Shown here: positions 14,966 to 21,973 of the stretch, piece by piece
How positions within the stretch are numbered: position 1 is the stretch's first letter
Layout of the letters: the number at the start of each line of letters is the position of its first letter
Assembly (NCBI GenBank): GCA_035622335.1
Contig: DASPVO010000021.1
Span: 1 to 24,883, forward strand
Length of the DNA: 24,883 nt
From: DATJAJ01 sp035622335
GTDB taxonomy: Archaea; Thermoproteota; Nitrososphaeria; Nitrososphaerales; Gagatemarchaeaceae
Reading direction: 5' to 3'
The notes under the pieces: generated by a model
What the model saw: only the letters and a program-made list of their open reading frames with translations
Told to the model about the DNA's origin: nothing
Databases searched by the model: none
Position numbers and translations under genes: made by a program

Positions 14966-16807
14966 GTGCAACGCTCCAAAGGGACGAGAGCGAACGCTCT
15001 CCTCCTGAAGCTCGTGCTGACTGTGGTGGGTGTGACCGTACTCGTCCTTGCTCTAGGGTACATCTACGACGAGGCTGTGGCGGTCTCTGCGTCGGGAGGG
15101 GCAAGGCTGGGGGCTGTGGTGGTGATATTCGCGGCGGTCGCTGCGTCCATGTCTTCGGTCGCTCTCATAGCGTCCCTGCCGGAATCGATTAGGTCGAGGT
15201 TCGCACAAAGGTCGAGGAAGGTCCAGAGCAGGCCGGTCTACGGTTTCGTCACCGTCCTCGCCGTGGGGATCGGTTCTACGCTGGGGTCTCCGCTCTTCGT
15301 GTTGATCCCTCTGAACATCGAGCAATACGAGCTTGTATCACTGGGATCGCTCGCGCTGGCAACGGTGCTCTCTGTCCTGATGGCAAAGGTCTACGCCGAC
15401 ATGTACTCTACTTTGGAGAAGAGAGGATTGCCAGCCGTCGGGGGCCCATCCTTCACGAAGATCGCCTGTGGCACCAAGAGCATCAGGTACTTCTTCTCGC
15501 GGGTGTCCATGTGGATCGCGAACACGGCACTCGCCGCCTACTCGAAACTGGTCTTCGTCATCTTTGACATCGAGGTCTTCCCGGTGATCCTCGCGGGGTT
15601 CGGGCTCAAAGGGTTCGCAGCCGACGTGGTCGTCTACACGATAGCGGTCGTCTTCGTAGGATGGTCTGTGATCAACGCAGTGTTCGAGCACAAGATCCTG
15701 CGGTCGGTGGGATACCTGCAGATAGTCATGACGTCGCTCATGATAGTGATACTGATCTACGAGTCGTTCCTGCTGGGCGCACACGGAGCGTGGGACCTCT
15801 CAGGTCTGACGCACGCCGCCTCAGGCGACTGGTTTTCCGCTCTTCTGATCAACACGGGCTACCTTTACCTGCTCTTCTTCGGATTCCAGGAGATACAGGC
15901 CCTGGAGAGGGACTCCTACGAGGAGTCGAACGTCCCGCTGCTCTCAAGACTGAGGCCAGGCTACAAGATCAGGAAGTCTAGCTACTTCAGGATAGCAATG
16001 ATACTCAGCGTCGTGGTCGCCGCCGCCATCAACGTCTTATACGCCCTGGCGGTATTCTCGGTCCACCCCTCGCTTGCAGCGCTGCAGGCTGCGAGCATAC
16101 CGGCGCTCTTCCTCGCCGAGAAGTACCTCGGGTCTGGTCAGGAGCTGCTGATGGCCGTCGCCTTCCTCACCGCGACCATCACCACCTTCGTCCCCGCGTT
16201 CGTGGCCGCCTCCAGGCACCTCGCCGCACTGGGAGAGGACGGTTACATCCCTCGTTCCGTTGCCAGCATCTCATGGGTCTTCACACTCGGGGCGATCGTC
16301 ATCCTGGCGCTGGGGAACGCCAACTTCCTGGTGGAGATAACCGACTTCTTGGTCTTGGTCAGCCTCGGCATCATCAACATGTCCTCGGTCTGGCTCGCCG
16401 GAGGAGGCAGCTCGCCGAGAAAGAACCTCCTTCCGGTTCTCGTCGGGGTAAGCTGCTTCGTGGCTGGCGCGGCGATATACTTCATCGACTCCAGCGTGGT
16501 GGTCTTCGGCATAGTGTCGGTGGCCTTCACTTACCTCGTCTTCGACATCGTGGAGCTCGGGGTCTTGGGGACCAACCTGTTCCTCACGGTCTTCAACCTG
16601 GCGTGCGTCGTGCTGCTCGCGGCCTTCTCGAGCGCTAGCGGTCTCGCGGGCCCGGTATTGAGCGTCCTCGGAGTTCAGGCATCTTCTTCCATCGAGGTCC
16701 TGGCCTATCTCCTTGTGCTCTGCTCCGCGATGCTCGCAGTCAACCTATTCGTGGACGTGAAGATGCTGAATAGGACCAACCCGGCCCCTAGCTTGGGCGT
16801 CGCCTGA
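14966..16807 (+). CDS. APC-superfamily amino acid permease-like transporter
   Basis: A 613-residue protein with about 14 hydrophobic spans. After an N-terminal two-span region and a basic loop (RSRFAQRSRKVQSRP), the APC fold begins at about residue 90 with VLAVGIGSTLGSPLFVLIP, which matches the unwound glycine-rich first helix of amino acid/polyamine/organocation transporters. Cytoplasmic loop segments such as FQEIQALERDSYEESNVP and the closing hydrophobic pairs also fit. The substrate is unknown. The start is GTG 14966 with GGTGA 7 bases upstream. Its extra N-terminal spans make it longer than usual (about 450-500). Its 3' end overlaps the DEAD-box gene by 20 bases, tail to tail. Confidence 0.82.
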   Translation: MQRSKGTRANALLLKLVLTVVGVTVLVLALGYIYDEAVAVSASGGARLGAVVVIFAAVAASMSSVALIASLPESIRSRFAQRSRKVQSRPVYGFVTVLAVGIGSTLGSPLFVLIPLNIEQYELVSLGSLALATVLSVLMAKVYADMYSTLEKRGLPAVGGPSFTKIACGTKSIRYFFSRVSMWIANTALAAYSKLVFVIFDIEVFPVILAGFGLKGFAADVVVYTIAVVFVGWSVINAVFEHKILRSVGYLQIVMTSLMIVILIYESFLLGAHGAWDLSGLTHAASGDWFSALLINTGYLYLLFFGFQEIQALERDSYEESNVPLLSRLRPGYKIRKSSYFRIAMILSVVVAAAINVLYALAVFSVHPSLAALQAASIPALFLAEKYLGSGQELLMAVAFLTATITTFVPAFVAASRHLAALGEDGYIPRSVASISWVFTLGAIVILALGNANFLVEITDFLVLVSLGIINMSSVWLAGGGSSPRKNLLPVLVGVSCFVAGAAIYFIDSSVVVFGIVSVAFTYLVFDIVELGVLGTNLFLTVFNLACVVLLAAFSSASGLAGPVLSVLGVQASSSIEVLAYLLVLCSAMLAVNLFVDVKMLNRTNPAPSLGVA

Positions 16808-18002
16808 ATCCTCTTCTCCCATATCTGGGCCTTCGATGCCCGGGGCCTCTCCTCGGTTTGAAGCGCGATGGAGCAGACTCCATGGCGAACATCTCGTCCT
16901 CTGGCTTCATTGGGAGAATCTTGACCTTCGTGAGTTTTAGGATTCGGGAGAAGTCTGAGAACTCCTGAGGAGAGACCAGAGTGTATGACTTTCCCGCTCT
17001 GCCTGCCCTGGCGGTCCGACCCACGCGGTGGAAGTAGATGAGCGGGTCCTCCGGAACGTCATAGTTCACCACGGCGTCGACGTGCACGATGTCGATTCCT
17101 CTGCTCGCTACATCGGTCGCGACGAGGATGTCCATCCGGCCGGACCTGAACATGTTCATGGAGTGATCCCTCTGTGCTTGCGTGAGGTCCCCGTGAAGAG
17201 GTACCGCGTTGAGGTATCGCTTGTCGAGCTCCCTGGCGAGCCTACGCGCACCGTGCCGAGTCCTGCAGAAGACTATGACGTTGAAAGCAGACCCCTTGCT
17301 CAGTATCGCGAGGAGTGCCTCTAGCTTTCCTTCCCGGGGGACGACCGTGTAGTACTGGTCGAGGGACTCGACGGAAGGCTCGTCTGAGTCGACCAGTATC
17401 TTCTCCGAGCCGTGCATGAACCTGTTCGTCAGCCTCACCACCTCTTCTGGCATCGTTGCGGAGAAGAGCGCGAGCTGCTTTCTCGGAGGGGTCGCGCCCA
17501 GTATGAAGTTCACGTCATCGATGAAACCCATGTCGAGCATCCGGTCGGCCTCGTCGAGTACCACGAACCTAGCGTTTCCAAGGTTGAGCGTCCCTCGCCT
17601 GAGATGGTCGATGATTCTCCCCGGAGTTCCAACGACGACGTGAACGCCCTTCGAGAGTTGATCGGTCTGCACGCTGATCGACTGCCCGCCGAAGACCGCG
17701 AGGACCCTGACCTCGGTGAACTTTCCGAGCCTCTCGAGCTCGTGGGTGATCTGTTGCGCGAGCTCCCTGGTTGGCACCAGAACGAGCGACTGGACCGAGT
17801 GGTCGGCGGTGTTGACGAACTGGAGGAGCGGCAGCCCGAAGGCGGCTGTCTTCCCGCTGCCTGTCTTAGCCTGCCCTATGACGTCCCTTCCCGCGAGAAG
17901 AGGCCCTATGGAACGCTCCTGAATGGGGAAGGGCGCTTTGTAGCCCGCCGCCTCGACTCCCCTCAGAATCTCCGGCTTCAGGGGTAGATCTTCAAACCTC
18001 AA
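16788..18002 (-). CDS. DEAD-box ATP-dependent RNA helicase
   Basis: This 404-residue helicase unwinds RNA duplexes, probably in ribosome assembly or RNA decay. All motifs are present: F2-x..Q28 (Q motif FPIQERSI), Walker A AKTGSGKT (45-52), PTRELAQQ, TPGRI, DEAD in VVLDEADRMLDMGF, SAT, then in the second domain VFCRTRHGARRL, HGDLTQAQRD, ATDVASRGIDI and HRVGRTARAGRAG. The C-terminus is a basic Arg/Gly-rich tail (RRGPGHRRPRYGRRGFRRR) likely to bind RNA. I choose TTG at 18000-18002: GGAGG lies 10 bases upstream and it overlaps the preceding stop in TTGA. A GTG at 18009-18011 is nearly on top of that ribosome binding site. Confidence 0.95.
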   Translation of the reverse strand: MRFEDLPLKPEILRGVEAAGYKAPFPIQERSIGPLLAGRDVIGQAKTGSGKTAAFGLPLLQFVNTADHSVQSLVLVPTRELAQQITHELERLGKFTEVRVLAVFGGQSISVQTDQLSKGVHVVVGTPGRIIDHLRRGTLNLGNARFVVLDEADRMLDMGFIDDVNFILGATPPRKQLALFSATMPEEVVRLTNRFMHGSEKILVDSDEPSVESLDQYYTVVPREGKLEALLAILSKGSAFNVIVFCRTRHGARRLARELDKRYLNAVPLHGDLTQAQRDHSMNMFRSGRMDILVATDVASRGIDIVHVDAVVNYDVPEDPLIYFHRVGRTARAGRAGKSYTLVSPQEFSDFSRILKLTKVKILPMKPEDEMFAMESAPSRFKPRRGPGHRRPRYGRRGFRRRPS

Positions 18003-19315
18003 ATGACCCACTCCTCCCTCTCGACGTCTCTCTTCTTGAAGCCGAGCTTCGAGACCCTGTAGTGCTTCCCTCCGTAGAGCTCTGCTTCTGCGTCATCTCC
18101 GCGTCCGTAGAAGGCTGCGACGAGCCTACCTATTGAGTCTCCCTTCATGATGCCGCTCCCGCTGTCTCCTCCTGCCACCACGAGCCCATCGTCCCCAAAG
18201 ATGTAAGGCATGTTGTCCAGTGTGTTGTACGAGTATAGGCCCGCCCACATTCGGTGTGGCTTGGCTCCTGTGAAGTCTGGGAAGTACTCCTTGAGTACCT
18301 GGTACACGTTCATCTCATAGTATGCCGGCTCGGCCTGATACTTGTCAAGGTCGTGTTGGGGGGATGTGATGAACTCCCTCTTTACTTCGTCTTCGCAGCC
18401 CACCCAGAATTCTCCCGACTCCCTGACTGCCTTAATGAAGAGCCCAGACTTTGGCAGAATGACGAACGGGAGAACGGCGGATGAGTTGAAGCCTCCTTGA
18501 TGGAGGAGGCCTTCTAGCGATGGCTTCCCTGCTGCCTTGACGGCGAAGAGCTGCCTCTTCTTTGACTTGCACCTGCCGTCGATACCGAGGGGGTCCAGCA
18601 GCTCGTTGTTCCAAGCCCCGCAGGCGACTATCGTGGTGTCTGCCTTGAGTTCGCGGCCGTCGGCGAGCCTCACGCCCGATATTCGATGCTCCTGCCAGAC
18701 GAAAGGTTCTCCATTCAACCCGAGAGGCTTCTCCGGGCCTGCGAGTAACTCAGATGCTTCGGCGTTGAACAGGAAACGACCCCCGATCTTGAGAAGGCTG
18801 TCTTTGTAGAACGAAGCAAGCCTGTCGGGGGCCAGGCGTCCGCACTTTGGGCCGAAGATGCTGCCCTCTACGCTCTCTAGTCCCATGACGTCCGCCTCCG
18901 CAGATTTTTGGTCGAGAACCAAGCTAGGGATCGAAGTCTTCAGCGAGTCCCTGTCGTAGCGCTTGATTTCTATCCCGTTGTCCACCATCGCCGAGACGTG
19001 GCTCTCCGAGGCCGACAGTTGACGCTCGCTGAGAAGCCAGAGATACCCCATCATGTCCACGCCGATGTCGAACCCCAACTCGTTCTGCACGTGGGAGTAG
19101 TAGTCGATCGAAGCGTCGGCCAAAGTCTGGTTGTCCACTGAAGTGAACGTGTTCCTGAACATCGCGTTGCTTCTGCCTGTGTTCCCCTGCCCAGCGTCTC
19201 CGTATCGGTCGATGACCAGGATTTCCTTCTCTGGTTCGCTCTTCTTGATGTGGTAGGCAGTTGCCAGACCGAAGATGCCCGCCCCTACCACCACGACATC
19301 GTACTCCTTTGACAT
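17999..19315 (-). CDS. FAD-dependent oxidoreductase, DAO family
   Basis: A 438-residue flavoprotein of the D-amino acid oxidase/sarcosine oxidase/glycerol-3-phosphate dehydrogenase fold. The N-terminus DVVVVGAGIFGLATA (Rossmann GxGxxG at 11-16) and the acidic VIDRYGDAG bind ADP of FAD; GNTGRSNAMFRNTF is the second FAD loop; the C-terminal VVAGGDSGSGIMKGDSIGRL is the last FAD contact. It most likely oxidises an amine, amino acid or 2-hydroxy acid, but the substrate cannot be fixed. The ATG at 19313-19315 has GGAGGGAG just upstream and CCTATAAGG further up. It is the first gene of a two-gene unit with the RNA helicase, with translational coupling; no functional link between the two is evident. 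Confidence 0.88.
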   Translation of the reverse strand: MSKEYDVVVVGAGIFGLATAYHIKKSEPEKEILVIDRYGDAGQGNTGRSNAMFRNTFTSVDNQTLADASIDYYSHVQNELGFDIGVDMMGYLWLLSERQLSASESHVSAMVDNGIEIKRYDRDSLKTSIPSLVLDQKSAEADVMGLESVEGSIFGPKCGRLAPDRLASFYKDSLLKIGGRFLFNAEASELLAGPEKPLGLNGEPFVWQEHRISGVRLADGRELKADTTIVACGAWNNELLDPLGIDGRCKSKKRQLFAVKAAGKPSLEGLLHQGGFNSSAVLPFVILPKSGLFIKAVRESGEFWVGCEDEVKREFITSPQHDLDKYQAEPAYYEMNVYQVLKEYFPDFTGAKPHRMWAGLYSYNTLDNMPYIFGDDGLVVAGGDSGSGIMKGDSIGRLVAAFYGRGDDAEAELYGGKHYRVSKLGFKKRDVEREEWVI

Positions 19316-19362
19316 GCTCCCTCCATCGTTCTGTTTGGCGACGTTGAAAGCTCTGCGTCAAG

Positions 19363-19372
19363 CCTTATAGGA
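19363..19372. promoter_or_regulatory. Shared TATA-like box for divergent genes
   Basis: CCTTATAGG reads as CCTATAAGG on the other strand. It lies about 50 bp before the oxidoreductase ATG on the minus strand and about 34 bp before the ATG at 19402 on the plus strand, giving short leaders both ways. It may be used in both directions. A second plus-strand candidate, CTTATTGG, is too close to the ATG. Confidence 0.4.
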
Positions 19373-19401
19373 ACGAGTGAAGCCTCACTTATTGGAACGA
19401 G

Positions 19402-19854
19402 ATGAACAAGAGCCTTCTTCTCTTCTCGATAATCATAATCCTCGCGGGCCTTGCGTTTGGAGTGAGTCTGCTCATCCTCCTTGGAGCAATACTTCTAGTC
19501 CCCGCCCTTGTCTCCCGACCCAAGCCTCCCACGCAGAGTCAGACGAAGCCCGCTCCCTCGCGAGCTCCCAAACCTGTTCCTCAGGCTGCGGCCTCAAGCC
19601 AGGTAGCTCAGCCATGGCAATCTCAAGTCCCCGCCACTCAGAACTTGCCCTCTTTGGACATGATAGTCTCTCGAGAGTCACAGGCCGGATATGGTGTCAA
19701 TGCAGCGCTCTTTCCCCTCCCCATGTTTCCGACCATGGGACAGGGCAGCACGATGCCCGCCGCTTCTAATGAAAAGAAGCCTGAGGGCGCTCGCGACAGG
19801 GACGAATTGCTGGAACTAGTCTTGATTATGGCGCTTCTGCGAACCGCTTCTTAG
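19402..19854 (+). CDS. Small membrane-anchored Pro/Gln/Ala-rich protein
   Basis: I do not recognise this 150-residue protein. Residues about 4-38 form one long hydrophobic hairpin or two short spans (LLLFSIIIILAGLAFG and SLLILLGAILLVPALV). A low-complexity linker rich in Pro, Gln, Ser and Ala follows (about 40-80: PKPPTQSQTKPAPSRAPKP), and the C-terminal end is a short helix (RDELLELVLIMALLRTA). Such a layout suits a tethered adaptor or a surface protein. Codon use looks like that of the neighbours and the frame is open without overlap from a known gene, which supports it as real. Its stop overlaps that of htpX by 4 bases. Confidence 0.6.
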   Translation: MNKSLLLFSIIIILAGLAFGVSLLILLGAILLVPALVSRPKPPTQSQTKPAPSRAPKPVPQAAASSQVAQPWQSQVPATQNLPSLDMIVSRESQAGYGVNAALFPLPMFPTMGQGSTMPAASNEKKPEGARDRDELLELVLIMALLRTAS

Positions 19855-20753
19855 GGCACGTAGACGTTGAGATCCCTGCCCACGGTTCGGAGCCTCTCAA
19901 CCCTGTGCTGAAGGGACGGGTGTGTGGAGAAGAGCTCCACCAGGGCTCCCCCTCTGAACGGGTTGACTATCCACAGCGCGGAAGTAGCCGGTGAGGGACC
20001 TCTCTGGTTCCTCCGGTTCGCCTTCACGCTCTGGGCTTGTGCGCTTATCTTCTCTAGGGCTGTCACCAGTCCGGCGGGGTTGTGCGTGAGCCTGGCTCCA
20101 TATTCGTCGGCGTTGTATTCGTCGTCTCTGCTTATGCCCAACTGGATGAATGTGGCGCCAAGCGGGACGAGGATCGCTGCGGCGAGAAGGAGTATCGGGG
20201 ACTGGTTGTTTCTGTTGCCCCCGCCTCCCAAGACCGTCGACCAGAGAGCTAGCGTCCCTACGTAGGATATCGCACCAGCCATGGTAGCGGCGATCGCAGA
20301 CATCAGCACGTCGCGGTGAACCACGTGGCCGATTTCGTGACCAAGCACTGCCTCGAGTTCTGCTGGGGACAACGCCTGAAGAATGCTGGAAGTTGCGCAG
20401 ACGACGGCCTTCTGGGGTCCCCTCCCCGTGGCGAAGGCGTTGGGCTGCGGCGAGTCCACTATCCCTACCCTAGGCATCGGGATGCCTGCCTTTTGTGAGA
20501 CGTTTCTGACCGCTGCGTACAGCGTCGGGTTGTCGCTCTCTTGAATCAGCTTGGCCTTCGTCATCCTGAGCACCAGCGAGTCACTGTAGAAGTACGAGAC
20601 GAAGTTCAGCGCGCCGGCGAGAACGAGGGCCAGCCCCATGAAGGGAAGGGGGTCTCCGAAGAAGTAGTCTCCGACCACGTATCCCACTGCCAGCAGAAGT
20701 CCAGTCAGGACGGCGAAAAGAAGCGCAATCTTGGCGTACACAGTGGCTGACAT
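19851..20753 (-). CDS. htpX: HtpX-type M48 zinc metalloprotease
   Basis: A 300-residue membrane protease that degrades damaged or misfolded membrane proteins. Two N-terminal spans (about 7-27 and 36-55) are followed by the zinc site HEIGH (139-143) with catalytic Glu140, two more hydrophobic segments (152-178, 185-206) and the third zinc ligand, Glu212, in RDDEYNADEYGA. I choose ATG 20751-20753 because AAGGAAG lies just upstream and the TATA box at 20791-20800 would start transcription near 20769; the ATG at 20781-20783 (ten residues longer) would fall upstream of that point. It diverges from an Hsp20 gene, as befits a stress gene. Confidence 0.93.
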   Translation of the reverse strand: MSATVYAKIALLFAVLTGLLLAVGYVVGDYFFGDPLPFMGLALVLAGALNFVSYFYSDSLVLRMTKAKLIQESDNPTLYAAVRNVSQKAGIPMPRVGIVDSPQPNAFATGRGPQKAVVCATSSILQALSPAELEAVLGHEIGHVVHRDVLMSAIAATMAGAISYVGTLALWSTVLGGGGNRNNQSPILLLAAAILVPLGATFIQLGISRDDEYNADEYGARLTHNPAGLVTALEKISAQAQSVKANRRNQRGPSPATSALWIVNPFRGGALVELFSTHPSLQHRVERLRTVGRDLNVYVP

Positions 20754-20790
20754 AGAATCTTCCTTGAAGCCCGCGAGTCCCATCCCCTGT

Positions 20791-20827
20791 AAATACTTTA
20801 CTCGGGGCGAGGGGTAAGAATAAATTC
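20791..20827. promoter_or_regulatory. Divergent promoters of htpX and hsp20
   Basis: AAAGTATTTA on the minus strand (20791-20800) serves htpX with a leader of about 16 bases. AATAAATTC on the plus strand (20819-20827) is centred about 28 bp before the Hsp20 ATG, consistent with a leaderless message. The two elements are 23 bp apart, centre to centre about 28 bp, so one bound regulator could affect both genes. Confidence 0.5.
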
Positions 20828-20850
20828 ATCTGAGCTCCGAAAGAGATACG

Positions 20851-21459
20851 ATGACGGAGTACGAGGGAGAGGACGATGATACCGATGCCGGCCAGCGAAG
20901 GCGCAGAAACTCCCCGTTTGGTGGCTGGCCGATCGCAGACCTGGACGACGTGATGCAGGAGATGGAGAGGGCTTTCGCTGAGCAATTCAGAGAGCTCGAA
21001 AAGGAACTCCCAAGAAACCTCATTCGCGAGAGCATCCATCCTGACGGGACAGTCAGGAAGGAGATTGGGCCGATAGTCTACGGCTACTCGGTGACCGTTG
21101 GACCCGACGGCAAGCCTGTGATTCGAGAGTTTGGGAACGTCAGAAGGCGCGAGGGCACACCGTGGAAGGGCACACAGGACAGGAGAGAGCCGCTGGTCGA
21201 CGTTGTCACCTCAGAAAAGGACGTCAGAGTGATTGCTGAGCTTCCCGGCGTGAAGAAGGATGACATCGAAGTGACCCTGAACGAAAGGTCGGTGGCCATC
21301 TCGGTCGATGGTCCGGAAAGGAGATACTACAAGGAGCTCCAGCTTGCTTCGGAAGTGGAGCCGAAGAGGGCCCGTTCGAGTTACAACAACGGGATTCTCG
21401 AGATTACTCTTCCCCTCAAGACAGATGGGGGAGCCAGCACCAAACTAAAGATCGACTGA
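20851..21459 (+). CDS. Hsp20/alpha-crystallin small heat-shock protein
   Basis: A 202-residue chaperone that binds unfolding proteins without ATP. The alpha-crystallin domain spans about 113-190, with VIAELPGVKKDDIEVTLNE and the conserved NGILEITLPL near the end. The N-terminal region contains a helix (DLDDVMQEMERAFAEQFRELEKEL) and the segment GPIVYGYSVTVGPDGKPVIREFGNV, which is common in archaeal Hsp20 proteins and absent from most bacterial ones. The C-terminal I-x-I/V tail motif is not clear. It is expressed from a leaderless promoter divergent to htpX, and its stop is directly adjacent to the stop of the convergent CBS gene. Confidence 0.93.
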   Translation: MTEYEGEDDDTDAGQRRRRNSPFGGWPIADLDDVMQEMERAFAEQFRELEKELPRNLIRESIHPDGTVRKEIGPIVYGYSVTVGPDGKPVIREFGNVRRREGTPWKGTQDRREPLVDVVTSEKDVRVIAELPGVKKDDIEVTLNERSVAISVDGPERRYYKELQLASEVEPKRARSSYNNGILEITLPLKTDGGASTKLKID

Positions 21460-21921
21460 CTACTGGTAGGGGCTGCTAGGGGAGTCTGCCTTGGCGTTCG
21501 CGAGCGCGTTGAGCTTCGGGTCGGAGAAGTTGTTTCTGCTTGCCAGGATCTTCGCGAAAGCCTCCGCCGTTACGATCCCGGCTAGACCGCCGGAAGGGTC
21601 TATCACAACCACCTTCCTTATCCCATAATCGGCCATCAACTGGGCCGCATCGTCGACGGAAGAGTCGGACGACACCTTGACGAGCGGAGTGGACATAATG
21701 TCCCCGACGAGGACCTTGCTGGGGTCGAGCCCTTCAGCTATCACCTTCTGGACGAGGTCCCGCTCTGTCACGATTCCGACGGCGAGCGTCCCTTCGACCA
21801 CCACTGCGTATCCCCTGTCACCCTTGGCCATCGCCTTTGCGCAGTCTCCAGCCGTCACGTCGGGTTTGGTGGTTTCGACCTTGGAATCCATTATGTCAGA
21901 AACGCGCTCCTCAGAGCTCAT
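21460..21921 (-). CDS. CBS-domain pair protein
   Basis: A 153-residue protein made almost only of two CBS motifs: about residues 5-60 (VSDIMDSKVETTKPDVTAGDCAKAMA, then GTLAVGIVTERDLVQKVI) and 68-125 (VGDIMSTPLVKVSSDSSVDDAAQLMADYGIRKVVVID, then GLAGIVTAEAFAKIL). Such pairs bind adenosine nucleotides and act as energy sensors. The partner is not evident. The ATG at 21919-21921 lies 27 bp from the TATA box at 21944-21951. The frame stays open further upstream, but that part is antisense to the neighbouring ABC gene and shows no domain, so it is excluded. Confidence 0.9.
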   Translation of the reverse strand: MSSEERVSDIMDSKVETTKPDVTAGDCAKAMAKGDRGYAVVVEGTLAVGIVTERDLVQKVIAEGLDPSKVLVGDIMSTPLVKVSSDSSVDDAAQLMADYGIRKVVVIDPSGGLAGIVTAEAFAKILASRNNFSDPKLNALANAKADSPSSPYQ

Positions 21922-21943
21922 GGATGAAGTTGGGGTCAGACTG

Positions 21944-21951
21944 TTAATATA
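21944..21951. promoter_or_regulatory. Single central TATA box for two leaderless genes
   Basis: TTAATATA (TATATTAA on the minus strand) is centred at 21947.5, exactly midway between the CBS start codon at 21921 and the ABC ATPase start codon at 21974, about 26.5 bp from each. That is the normal TATA distance for leaderless transcripts in both directions, and no other AT-rich element lies in this 52-bp gap. Confidence 0.65.
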
Positions 21952-21973
21952 CGAATCGGAAGCGAAAGCACTC

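Noticed and set aside
15053..15784. Long open frames on the minus strand opposite the APC-type transporter.
   Set aside because: Typical shadow frames in GC-rich DNA; composition rich in Arg, His, Asp and Glu with no domain, while the plus strand encodes a clear transporter.
21677..21973. The in-frame extension upstream of the ABC ATPase ATG at 21974.
   Set aside because: It lies antisense to the CBS gene and upstream of the likely transcription start; the ATPase domain starts normally at the chosen ATG.
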